Below, piece by piece: positions 1 to 7,267 of a DNA stretch of 37,306 nucleotides. Both the position numbers and the translations under genes were made by a program. Under the pieces are notes generated by a model, which was not told where the DNA came from, did not search any database, and saw nothing but the letters and a program-made list of their open reading frames with translations. The stretch is from CALJEL01 sp041082235 (GTDB lineage: Bacteria > Nitrospirota > Thermodesulfovibrionia > Thermodesulfovibrionales > CALJEL01), in NCBI GenBank assembly GCA_041082235.1, contig JBDOIG010000008.1, positions 1 to 37,306 of the forward strand, written 5' to 3'. Positions within the stretch are counted from its first letter, which is position 1, and each line of letters opens with the position of its first letter.

Positions 1-57
1 ATTTTTGTTGTTCCAAAAAATGGGGAGCAGGTCATTCCCATATATTTGAAGAATTAA
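1..57 (+). CDS. C-terminal end of an upstream gene (partial)
   Basis: Frame 1 is open from the left edge and ends in TAA at 55-57; the last residues read VPKNGEQVIPIYLKN, which looks like ordinary protein. The stop lies 14 bp before the next ATG, so the two genes probably sit in one operon. The competing frame that runs into the next gene is also open to the edge but reads as less protein-like (FCCSKKWGAG). Function cannot be told from so few residues. Confidence 0.35.
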   Translation: MFVVPKNGEQVIPIYLKN

Positions 58-71
58 TTGGAGAACCCAGC

Positions 72-848
72 ATGACAACAGTGGATCCCGGGAATTGTAG
101 GAAATATGGTGAGATATATAGAAACGGTTGCGGGAATGATTACTATAAAACCTTTGATAGGACAGGATGGTGTTATTATGATCTTCAAGCATATGCGATA
201 GTATACATGCATTGGAACACATGTAGCGGTGAATCATTGCCCTATAGTAGTTCTGATCCACTATTGGAGGTCTGGCTTGATGCTTCTTTAGAATATGAAG
301 GGACTTTAAAGAAAATAAGCAATCCTCAATTATCTGATACTTCAAGGGTTTGGTCACTAGATTCCACAGGCCGCCCCTGTGCACTTTTTAATTCTTCTGC
401 CTTACACGTCGGGGGCGAGTTAATTGGGAGAATATTGTCTGAAAGACAAATAGTAACAAAGTATAGTATGATTGATCACAATAATTATAATGAAAATATA
501 TTGATTGAACCTGATGGAATCACTTTGGATAAAATGCCGGTCTTAATCCTGAGGCAGAGCGGTGGTTATAGCATGATTGAGGAGATTCAAAAAGGGAAAG
601 TCATTAGCAGGACAAGCTTTATAGAAATTCCTGTTGAGCTTCCTATACTTCTTAATGGTGAAGGAAACGGATTTAAAATAACCTTTGAAACAACACCTTG
701 GGGTGAATTAATGAAATTTCAGGTAGGGTTCGGGTATGACCGGATAACTAAAGATTTTATAAAGACTGGTTCAACTGGAATCTATGGTAGTCCCCAAGAA
801 ATAATGGATTTAATGGTTGAATACATAAGGGAGAGTTCAGGCCCTTGA
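72..848 (+). CDS. Uncharacterised 258-aa protein
   Basis: I do not recognise this protein. It has no signal peptide or membrane segment and is rich in Tyr, Ser and Asn. The N-terminal third has scattered cysteines (C9, C20, C34, C51) and many aromatics, while the C-terminal part looks like an ordinary mixed alpha/beta domain (PVLILRQSGGYSMIEEI, then TFETTPWGELMKFQVGFGYD). The ATG at 72 is chosen because GGAG lies 8 nt upstream and another gene appears to end at 57. The reading frame is, however, open to the left edge, so a longer protein is possible. It is followed after 29 bp by the end of a convergent operon. Codon use is a little more varied than in the housekeeping genes, which might point to acquired DNA. 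Confidence 0.6.
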   Translation: MTTVDPGNCRKYGEIYRNGCGNDYYKTFDRTGWCYYDLQAYAIVYMHWNTCSGESLPYSSSDPLLEVWLDASLEYEGTLKKISNPQLSDTSRVWSLDSTGRPCALFNSSALHVGGELIGRILSERQIVTKYSMIDHNNYNENILIEPDGITLDKMPVLILRQSGGYSMIEEIQKGKVISRTSFIEIPVELPILLNGEGNGFKITFETTPWGELMKFQVGFGYDRITKDFIKTGSTGIYGSPQEIMDLMVEYIRESSGP

Positions 849-877
849 TTAACTTTTACTCTTCCGAAAGAAAAACA

Positions 878-2305
878 CTATATCTCAAACTCTTCTCCCT
901 TTTCAGGAATGTTTACTTTAAGGCCATATTTTTCTTCAATTAAATCCCTGAAAGAGTTAAGGACATCTTCTTCACCATGCACAAGGAATATCTCTGGTGA
1001 GTCAGCAAAATTACCAAGCCATTCAAGGAGCCCGTCCCTGTCTGCATGGGCTGAAAAGCCATTTATCGTATATATAGAAGCCCTCACAGCAATCTCCTCT
1101 CCAAGGATATTCACTGCTTGAGCTCCTTCCACAATCCTTCTTCCAAGTGTCCCTTTTGCCTGAAATCCCACAAATATCACACTGCATTCAGGTCTCCAGA
1201 GGTTATGCTTGAGGTGATGTCTTATCCTTCCACCTTCGCACATACCGCTTCCTGCAATAACTATGATGCCCGAGCTTATCTTATTCAATGCCATTGAATC
1301 CTCTGTGCGCCTTACAAAGTGAAGGACCATTGAATCACCTATCCTCTTTTGAGTAAAGAGCTTCATTGCCTCTTCATCAAAGCATTCTGGATGGGCAAGA
1401 TATACCTTTGTTGCCTCCTCTGCAAGGGGGCTGTCAAGATAGACATGAATCCTGTAGAGCCTTCCTTCCCTGACAAGGTTGTTAAGGATATATAAAAGGT
1501 CCTGGGTTCTTCCAACTGCATAAGAGGGTATATAGACATTTCCTCCCCTTTTGAATGTGGTCTTTATAGCATCAACAAGCTCATTTATACTTTCAGTGAG
1601 AGGCTTGTGGAGTCTGTTACCGTAGGTTGCTTCCATCACTATATAGTCTGCCTCCCTGGTTATCTCAGGGTCCTTTATAATGGGACTTCCCTTTTTACCT
1701 ATATCTCCTGAAAATATTATCTTCTTTTCTTGAGGTCCATCCTGATACCAGAGCTCAAGTGTTGCTGAGCCAAGTATGTGGCCAGCATCAAGGAATCTGT
1801 ATTTAATGCCTTTGCCAAGATGGAATATCCTGTCATAGGGTTTTGTATCAAAGAGCGGCAGGACCTGTCTTACATCATCAACTGTATAAAGAGGGCTTAC
1901 AGGAGGCCTTCCACTCCTCAATGCCTTTCTTGTTGCCCATTCTGCATCTGCCTCCTGGATATGGGCTGCATCAAAAAGAAGGAGCTCTACCAGGTCCCTT
2001 GTGGCAGGAGTGGTTATGATCCTTCCCCTGAATCCATCCTTTACAAGCTTCGGTATAAGTCCTGAGTGGTCAAGGTGTGCATGGGTGAGCAAGAGATAAT
2101 CTATCTTGGAAGGGTCAAAATGAAAGGGTTTTGTGTTTTCTTCATGATTTCCACTGCCACCCCAAAAAATCACCGGATTTTTTGGGGACCCTTTTTCTTC
2201 TCCCTGATGAAGACCGCATTCAATGATAAGCTTTAAATCATTTATCTCAAGTAAAAAGCAGGAACCTGTGACTTCCTTAGTGGCTCCAAGAAATCTTATC
2301 TTCAA
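878..2305 (-). CDS. Beta-CASP metallo-beta-lactamase protein (RNA-processing exonuclease family)
   Basis: A 475-aa zinc-dependent MBL-fold hydrolase of the YSH1/CPSF73-like group, expected to be a cytoplasmic RNA nuclease. Visible motifs in order are the metal motif HAHLDHSG (about residues 75-82), DAGHILGSA, SGDIG, the beta-CASP segment with GSGMCEGGRIRHHL, and the C-terminal GFSAHAD and VHGE motifs. Family members normally run directly from CGLxQG into the PFxFDPxxID segment. Here residues 38-53 (KGSPKNPVIFWGGSGN) are extra and are encoded by a palindromic repeat. The insertion is in frame, lies before the metal motif, and all catalytic motifs remain, so the enzyme is probably active. The start codon overlaps the radical SAM gene by 4 bp (ATGA), so the two are translationally coupled as the last genes of a three-gene operon. 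The exact substrate is unknown. Confidence 0.92.
   Translation of the reverse strand: MKIRFLGATKEVTGSCFLLEINDLKLIIECGLHQGEEKGSPKNPVIFWGGSGNHEENTKPFHFDPSKIDYLLLTHAHLDHSGLIPKLVKDGFRGRIITTPATRDLVELLLFDAAHIQEADAEWATRKALRSGRPPVSPLYTVDDVRQVLPLFDTKPYDRIFHLGKGIKYRFLDAGHILGSATLELWYQDGPQEKKIIFSGDIGKKGSPIIKDPEITREADYIVMEATYGNRLHKPLTESINELVDAIKTTFKRGGNVYIPSYAVGRTQDLLYILNNLVREGRLYRIHVYLDSPLAEEATKVYLAHPECFDEEAMKLFTQKRIGDSMVLHFVRRTEDSMALNKISSGIIVIAGSGMCEGGRIRHHLKHNLWRPECSVIFVGFQAKGTLGRRIVEGAQAVNILGEEIAVRASIYTINGFSAHADRDGLLEWLGNFADSPEIFLVHGEEDVLNSFRDLIEEKYGLKVNIPEKGEEFEI
2152..2200 (-). repeat. Family 1 palindromic element, copy A (in frame inside MBL gene)
   Basis: Read on the coding strand it contains AAAGGGTCCCC, AAAAAATC, a short loop, GATTTTTTGGGGTGG and CAGTGG. 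The arms CCCCAAAAAATC and GATTTTTTGGGG are perfect inverted repeats. It encodes KGSPKNPVIFWGGSG without a stop. Three other copies are at 2914, 16383 and 16819. Confidence 0.88.
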
Positions 2306-3234
2306 ACTGTCACTCCATCAATCCTTTTAAGGCCTGCCTTAATGGCAGCCTTTATAGCAGAATCATATTCCTCAGGCGTGATCCTCCTTGATAACTCTGG
2401 AAATTCAAAGGCCCTGTAGCAGGGCCTGTACTGGTCCATTATGTTGATATAGGTATCCTTTGATACCTCTTCAGCAATGAATCTTACAACCTCCTCTGTC
2501 CCAGCGATATTATTAGGTAGAACGAGGTGCCTTACAAGAAGGCCTTTCACTGCTATTCCCCTTTTATCTATTATCAGGTCACCAACCTGCCTGTGCATCT
2601 CCTTTATTGCAGCCCTTACAATCTCTGGATAATCAGGTGCAAGGGAGTATTTCTTTGCAAACTCTCCGGACATGTATTTTATATCAGGCATGTATATCTC
2701 TATAATTCCTTCAAGAAGCCTCAGGGTCTCCAGAGATTCATAACCTCCACAGTTATACACAATTGGTATCTCAAGACCCCTGTCCCTTGCTATGTATATT
2801 GCCTCAACTATCATCGGTGTCTGGTGCGTAGGGGTAACGAGATTGATATTGTGGCAACCTTCAGCCTGGAGCATGAGCATTATGTCTGCAAGCCTTTCAA
2901 CAGTGGTCTCCTCTCCACTTATACCCCAAAAAATCTGACGATTTTTGGGGGACCCATCTTTTTCTCCAAGGTGGCTTATTGTCCAGTTCTGGCAGTAGAG
3001 GCATCCAAGGTTACAATGGGTAAAGAATATGGTGCCAGAGCCATGCCTTCCAACAAGGGGCCTCTCCTCTCCAAAATGAGGCCCCCAGCTTGAAACAATA
3101 GGCTTGGAACCAGTTCTGCAAAATCCCTTTTTACCCTCAAGTCTGTTTACCCTGCAATTCCTCGGACAGAGCCTGCATTCCTTGAGAAGGCTGTAAAGTT
3201 CTTCTATCCTTTTTTCTCTTAACTCTACCCTCAT
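2302..3234 (-). CDS. PflX-like radical SAM protein (COG1313 type)
   Basis: A 310-aa radical SAM protein related to pyruvate formate-lyase activases. The [4Fe-4S]/SAM motif is C74-NLG-C78-LY-C81. An extra N-terminal cysteine set (C20, C23, C27, C39; CRLCPRNC then GFCRTG) is typical of the PflX group. Also visible are the conserved HCNLGC and NLVTPTHQTP segments and a YMPDIKYM strand. Residues 92-107 (KDGSPKNRQIFWGISG) are an insertion encoded by a second copy of the palindromic element found in the next gene; in relatives LGE runs straight into a VE(E/R)LAxIM helix. The gene overlaps its neighbours by 4 bp on each side, so it is co-translated with the OmpA-like and MBL genes. The target of activation is unknown; no glycyl radical enzyme is encoded in this window. 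Confidence 0.9.
   Translation of the reverse strand: MRVELREKRIEELYSLLKECRLCPRNCRVNRLEGKKGFCRTGSKPIVSSWGPHFGEERPLVGRHGSGTIFFTHCNLGCLYCQNWTISHLGEKDGSPKNRQIFWGISGEETTVERLADIMLMLQAEGCHNINLVTPTHQTPMIVEAIYIARDRGLEIPIVYNCGGYESLETLRLLEGIIEIYMPDIKYMSGEFAKKYSLAPDYPEIVRAAIKEMHRQVGDLIIDKRGIAVKGLLVRHLVLPNNIAGTEEVVRFIAEEVSKDTYINIMDQYRPCYRAFEFPELSRRITPEEYDSAIKAAIKAGLKRIDGVTV
2914..2968 (-). repeat. Family 1 palindromic element, copy B (in frame inside radical SAM gene)
   Basis: Coding-strand pieces are GATGGGTCCCCC, AAAAATC, the loop GTCA, GATTTTTTGGGGTA and AAGTGG. The CCCCAAAAAATC/GATTTTTGGGG arms are complementary. It encodes DGSPKNRQIFWGISG, nearly the same peptide as copy A, because both insertions use the same reading frame and orientation. 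Confidence 0.88.
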
Positions 3235-4115
3235 TCTGTCTTTTTCAATTCCAGAGGAACAAGGACAATCTCTATCCTCCTGTTCTTTGCCCTTCCTTCC
3301 TCTGTGTCATTAGAGGCAACAGGTCTGTATTCAGCATAACCTGTGGCACTGAGAAGTGCAGGGTCAATGCCCTTTTCCTGAAGGTATCTCACCACATTTG
3401 TTGCCCTTGCAGTTGAGAGCTCCCAGTTTGTTGGAAATTTTTGAGCAAGCCTTGGACTGATGGGGACATTGTCTGTATGGCCTTCAATATTGATCTGTCT
3501 GTCTTTTACGTTTTTCAATATCTCAACCACCCTGTCAAGGACCTTCTTGCCCTCTTTTTTAATCTCTGCACTTCCTGAGTCAAAGAGGATTTTTTCAACC
3601 ATTGAGAGGGTGAGCTTATCCTTGAGCTGGGTGACCTCTATCTCTCCTTTCTTTATCTCCTCCTGGAGTTCATTTACGAGTTTATTGTATGTGCCCTTAA
3701 GCTCTGCTATTGCCTTTTCCTTTTCCTCAAGTGCCTTCTGCTTTTCCTGAGATAATTTTTCTATCTCAGCTTCAAGCTCCTTTATCCTCTGCTCCTTTTC
3801 AGAGACCTTCTGCCTCAGGTCTGTAATCGCCTTTGATAGCTCATCCTTCTTTGCCTCAAGAAGGTATTTAAGATTTGCATTATCAGCCTCAAGGCTGTCC
3901 CTTTCCTTTTTCAGGTCTTCATGCTCTTTCTTGAGCTTTAAAAGCTCTGCTTCAAGTGCTGCCTTTTCAGCCTCTTTCTGCTTAATGGTCTCTTCAAGCT
4001 GTGACATGTTTCCTTTGAGGCTGTCAATCTCAGCAAGTCTTGCCCTGTATTCCTTTGATGATACACAGGCACCAAGGAATAATGTAACCAGAAGTATCAG
4101 GATTGATCTTTTCAT
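3231..4115 (-). CDS. OmpA/MotB-family lipoprotein with long coiled coil
   Basis: A 294-aa envelope protein. The signal sequence MKRSILILLVTLFLGAC ends in a lipobox with the lipidated Cys at 17. Residues about 25-165 form an uninterrupted coiled coil rich in Lys, Glu and Leu. The C-terminal OmpA-like peptidoglycan-binding domain includes ILFDSGSAEI, INIEGHTDNVPI, WELSTARATNVVRYL and NRRIEIV. This suggests a protein anchored in the outer membrane that reaches to the cell wall. The Shine-Dalgarno AGGAGGT lies 5 nt before the ATG. It is the first gene of the minus-strand operon with the radical SAM and MBL genes (4-bp overlap with the next). A good -10 (TATAAT) lies on the minus strand at 4148-4153, with no convincing -35. 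Confidence 0.92.
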   Translation of the reverse strand: MKRSILILLVTLFLGACVSSKEYRARLAEIDSLKGNMSQLEETIKQKEAEKAALEAELLKLKKEHEDLKKERDSLEADNANLKYLLEAKKDELSKAITDLRQKVSEKEQRIKELEAEIEKLSQEKQKALEEKEKAIAELKGTYNKLVNELQEEIKKGEIEVTQLKDKLTLSMVEKILFDSGSAEIKKEGKKVLDRVVEILKNVKDRQINIEGHTDNVPISPRLAQKFPTNWELSTARATNVVRYLQEKGIDPALLSATGYAEYRPVASNDTEEGRAKNRRIEIVLVPLELKKTE

Positions 4116-4198
4116 AAAGCACCTCCTGTTAAAATAATTCTGACAATATTATATCATGTCATAATTTTAGCTGTTGTCCTTTGTGTTAAAATCAATAT
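4116..4198. promoter_or_regulatory. Divergent promoter region between ompA-like and permease operons
   Basis: This 83-bp AT-rich gap is the only space between two divergent operons. On the minus strand there is a TATAAT -10 at 4148-4153. On the plus strand TAAAAT at 4186-4191 sits 7 bp before the ATG at 4199, with no Shine-Dalgarno, so the permease transcript may be leaderless. No clear -35 was seen for either. Confidence 0.4.
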
Positions 4199-5437
4199 AT
4201 GTTCTTCAGGGTTATAATAAACTTCCTTAAGAAGGAAAAAAAGGCTGTCTCTGTAATATTCTTTTCAACTGTGGCTGGCACTGCTGTTATTGCCACCATG
4301 CTTTCCCTTTCACTTGAGATTGAAGACAGGGTAAAGAGAGAATTGAGGTCCTTTGGAGCAAATATAATTGTGGAGCCTGAGATAAAAGGTCTCATTAGCC
4401 TGGCAGGACAGCCTCATTACCTAATGGAATCAGATATTCCCAGGATAAAGACCATATTCTGGAGGCATAATATTATAGGTATTGCACCCTTTCTTGAGGC
4501 ACCTCTTGATGTAAATATTAATGGTAAGGTTCATAAATTGAATGGCCTTGGTACATGGTTTGATAAAGAGCTTCCTGTTCCTGGAGAGGCTGGTTCTCAG
4601 AAGGCAGGTATATTCACTGTGGCATCATGGTGGTATGTGGATGGAAGACTTCCTCTTAAAAAAGAATGCCTTATTGGTTCAGCCCTTGCAGGAAGACTGG
4701 GTTTAAAAACAGGTGACAGTATAATTATTGGAAAGGAGGCATTTACCATTACTGGAATCCTGAGCACAGGTTCAAGGGAGGATGAGTTTATTGTCACGAA
4801 CCTTGAAGAGATGCAGAGGTTAAAGGGACTTGCGGGAAGGGTTTCTTACATATGGATAAGTGCCCTCACAACACCAATGGATGATTTTGCTTATAAAGAC
4901 CCTTCAAAGATGACACCAGCAGAATATGAAAAATGGTACTGCACAGGATATGTCACATCCATTGCAAAGCAGATAGAGGAGGTTATTAAGGGCTCCTCTG
5001 CAAGGCCTGTATGGAGGGTCGCAGAGGCAGAAGGTAATATTCTGAGAAAATTAAAACTTGCAGTATATCTTCTGAGCCTGATAACCCTTCTTGCCAGTGC
5101 AATGGGTCTATCTGCAACACTGATGACCTCTTTTTTAAAGAGGTCAAGAGAAATAGGTCTTATGAAGGCCATGGGTGGAGGGAGGCTGAAGATAAGCATG
5201 CTTCTTCTTTCAGGAGTACTGGTGGTCAGTATTTTAGCATCTCTTGGAGGGTTTTTCCTTTCACTGTTTCTATCAAATATTATTGGTAAAGAGGTCTTTG
5301 GAACAGGGCTTGAGAACAGGGTCCTTCTCCTGCCAATAGCATTCATAAGTGGAATCTTAATGAACATGGCTGGTGCCTTTCTTCCCCTGAGAAGGGCACT
5401 CTCTTTAAAACCTGCAATTGTACTTAAAGGGGAGTAG
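4199..5437 (+). CDS. ABC transporter permease, FtsX/MacB type
   Basis: A 412-aa inner-membrane permease. It has one N-terminal membrane helix (FFSTVAGTAVIATML), a large periplasmic MacB-like domain (about residues 40-280) and three C-terminal helices. The last part carries the FtsX-family signature FLKRSREIGLMKAMGGG followed by ISMLLLSGVLVVSILASLGG. It forms an operon with a second permease (5523), the ATPase (6605), a DUF2318 protein and a ResB-like protein. That set resembles the ABC/DUF2318 accessory genes of P19/FTR1-type iron uptake loci, so a role in metal or redox homeostasis of the envelope is inferred. No Shine-Dalgarno is visible; the start is chosen because it precedes the first membrane helix. 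The stop codon lies in the loop of a perfect 9-bp hairpin (5424-5446). Confidence 0.88.
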   Translation: MFFRVIINFLKKEKKAVSVIFFSTVAGTAVIATMLSLSLEIEDRVKRELRSFGANIIVEPEIKGLISLAGQPHYLMESDIPRIKTIFWRHNIIGIAPFLEAPLDVNINGKVHKLNGLGTWFDKELPVPGEAGSQKAGIFTVASWWYVDGRLPLKKECLIGSALAGRLGLKTGDSIIIGKEAFTITGILSTGSREDEFIVTNLEEMQRLKGLAGRVSYIWISALTTPMDDFAYKDPSKMTPAEYEKWYCTGYVTSIAKQIEEVIKGSSARPVWRVAEAEGNILRKLKLAVYLLSLITLLASAMGLSATLMTSFLKRSREIGLMKAMGGGRLKISMLLLSGVLVVSILASLGGFFLSLFLSNIIGKEVFGTGLENRVLLLPIAFISGILMNMAGAFLPLRRALSLKPAIVLKGE

Positions 5438-5518
5438 CCCCTTTAAAAATAAGGAATTTGAATTATGATTTTAAAGAAATCTATCAGGGAGTTTGAGGGA
5501 CAGAGTCCCTCAAAGTTA
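5424..5518. repeat. Family 2 double-hairpin element, copy 1
   Basis: Two perfect hairpins: TTAAAGGGG/CCCCTTTAA (5424-5432 with 5438-5446) and TTTGAGGGA/TCCCTCAAA (5492-5500 with 5506-5514), about 45 bp apart. The same pair, AAAGGGGC/GCCCCTTT then TTGAGGGG/CCCCTCAA with the same GGGAG and AAAG flanks, occurs at 20339-20436 with nearly the same spacing. The first hairpin covers the end of one permease gene and the second lies just upstream of the next start codon. Confidence 0.65.
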
Positions 5519-5522
5519 TGGA

Positions 5523-6608
5523 ATGAGATATAGCTCGCTTTTTTTCTTTACAGGAAAGGCAATAAAGGAGAGGCTGCAGAGGGTCTTTCTCATGGTCTTT
5601 GCAGTCTCTCTTTCTGTTGGATTACTTATATCCATGATTATTTTAAGTAAAGGTATGAGACAAAGACTCTCAGGTGAGCTAAAGGCCTATGGTGCAAATG
5701 CCCTCATCACCTCCTCTGAGTATATTAATGAAGATATTGTTCACAGGCTTATTGATATGAAAGAAATAGAGCAGGTCCTGCCAGAGCTCTATGGAAGGGC
5801 CTGTTTTAAAGAAGTGAATATTAATGTTATCGGAATGCCCCTTGAAGATATGAAAAGACTCAGACTCACTGGAGAGGCCAAGGAGGGTTATGTCCTTGCT
5901 GGCAGCAGGCTTGCAAAGGCAGGAGAACTTAAAACTGGACAGGAAATAGTCCTATCAATTCCATGCGGGACATCAGAGCAGAGATTTAAGATTTCAGGTA
6001 TATTTGAAAAGGTTGGACCTGAGGATAATGCCATTATTATGGAGCTAAAGGAACTGCAGAGATTGCTTGGCCTTGAAAACAGGGTGAGCATAATAATGCT
6101 CAGGGTCAAATCAGAGTTTTTTGAGCTTACAGCAGAAAAGCTCAAAAAAGAATTCCCTGAACTTGAACTGAAGACTGTAAGACAGATAGCCCGTTCAGAG
6201 GAATCATTATTGAGAAAGATAGAGTTTCTCCTCTTTATTGTTGCCATTGTTGTGGTTATTGCCTCCATTATAACAGTGGGAGGAATTATGGCTGCTACCA
6301 TATTTGAAAGGCTTACAGACATAGCCCTTATGAAGACACTGGGAGCTACGAACAGACAGATACAGACATTCTTTATAATTGAGGCAATTATTACAGGACT
6401 ACTTGGTTCTCTTGGAGGTCTTCTCATCGGGACTGCCTCTGCTGAGTTAATAGCCCTGAGTGCCTTTCACAGGGCAGTAGAGGTTCCTATTTTCTCCATT
6501 CCTCTTGCCTTCTCTACAGGCCTTTTACTTTCCATTACCTCAGCAATTGCACCGATTATGAAGATTACAGCTTACAGGCCATCAATTATATTAAGGGGAG
6601 AGATATGA
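5523..6608 (+). CDS. ABC transporter permease, FtsX/MacB type (second)
   Basis: A 361-aa partner of the first permease with the same layout: an N-terminal helix (VFLMVFAVSLSVGLLI), a periplasmic domain and three C-terminal helices with the FtsX signature ERLTDIALMKTLGATNRQI. ATG 5523 (MRYSSLFFF) is preferred. The longer TTG-started form at 5493 would begin inside a perfect hairpin and adds only a repeat-derived sequence (RDRVPQSYG). There is no clear Shine-Dalgarno; the hairpin stem ends 8 nt before the ATG, so it could affect translation. An out-of-frame ATG at 5465 opens MILKKSIREF and runs to 5533, possibly the relic of an older start. The gene overlaps the ATPase by 4 bp. Confidence 0.85.
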   Translation: MRYSSLFFFTGKAIKERLQRVFLMVFAVSLSVGLLISMIILSKGMRQRLSGELKAYGANALITSSEYINEDIVHRLIDMKEIEQVLPELYGRACFKEVNINVIGMPLEDMKRLRLTGEAKEGYVLAGSRLAKAGELKTGQEIVLSIPCGTSEQRFKISGIFEKVGPEDNAIIMELKELQRLLGLENRVSIIMLRVKSEFFELTAEKLKKEFPELELKTVRQIARSEESLLRKIEFLLFIVAIVVVIASIITVGGIMAATIFERLTDIALMKTLGATNRQIQTFFIIEAIITGLLGSLGGLLIGTASAELIALSAFHRAVEVPIFSIPLAFSTGLLLSITSAIAPIMKITAYRPSIILRGEI

Positions 6609-7267
6609 TAAAGGTAAGGGGTCTTAAAAAGGTCTATCCTTCTGCGATTGCCCTGAGGGGAGTTGACATGGATATTCAGGATAATGAATGGGTCTCTATA
6701 ATGGGTCCATCTGGCTCTGGAAAATCTACTTTATTAAATATCCTTGGAGGCCTTGATTATCCCACTGAAGGCTCTGTGAGCTATGATGGAAAAGAAATAA
6801 CCACGATGAAAGAGGATGAGCTTGCTGTATTCAGGAGGGAAAATATTGGTTTTATCTTCCAGCAATCCTATCTTATACCCTATCTAACAGCCCTTGAGAA
6901 TGTAATGCTTGCCCAGTATTTCCACAGCATTGTTGATGAGGAAGAGGCTGCTGAGGCATTAAAAAAGGTGGGTCTTGGGCACAGGCTTCATCACAGGCCC
7001 TCTGAGCTCTCAGGTGGGGAACAGCAGAGGGTATGCATTGCAAGGGCATTGATAAATTCTCCAAAGATACTCCTTGCTGATGAACCAACAGGAAATCTTG
7101 ACAGGGAAAATACAAGGATAATCCTTGAGCTCCTCAGAGAGCTTCACAGAAATGAGGGCTTTACCATTGTCCTTGTCACCCATGATCCCTATGTGGCAGG
7201 CTGGGGTAAAAGGCTTCTTACCATGGAGGATGGAAGGATAATAAAGGATGAGCCTGTTCATCCCTGA
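6605..7267 (+). CDS. ABC transporter ATP-binding protein (LolD/MacB type)
   Basis: A 220-aa ATPase with every motif intact: Walker A GPSGSGKST (residues about 35-43), Q-loop FQQ, signature LSGGEQQR, Walker B ILLADEPTGNLD and the H-loop VTHD. The length and sequence match the LolD/MacB/FtsE-like class that drives FtsX-type permeases through conformational signalling. It overlaps the upstream permease by 4 bp and the downstream DUF2318 gene by 20 bp, so the three must be made together. The substrate is not shown by the sequence; gene context suggests an iron- or redox-linked role. Confidence 0.93.
   Translation: MIKVRGLKKVYPSAIALRGVDMDIQDNEWVSIMGPSGSGKSTLLNILGGLDYPTEGSVSYDGKEITTMKEDELAVFRRENIGFIFQQSYLIPYLTALENVMLAQYFHSIVDEEEAAEALKKVGLGHRLHHRPSELSGGEQQRVCIARALINSPKILLADEPTGNLDRENTRIILELLRELHRNEGFTIVLVTHDPYVAGWGKRLLTMEDGRIIKDEPVHP

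Noticed and set aside
3..71. Extension of the 258-aa protein to the left edge
   Set aside because: The frame is open, but another frame ending at 57 reads more like protein and a GGAG sits 8 nt before ATG 72; kept only as an alternative.
2527..3093. 188-codon frame on the plus strand
   Set aside because: Fully antisense to the radical SAM gene, which has clear family motifs.
5493..5522. TTG start adding 10 residues to the second permease
   Set aside because: Lies inside a perfect hairpin that is part of a repeat; ATG 5523 gives the usual permease start.
5888..6427. 179-codon frame on the minus strand
   Set aside because: Antisense to the second permease; Ser/Ile-rich composition typical of a shadow frame.
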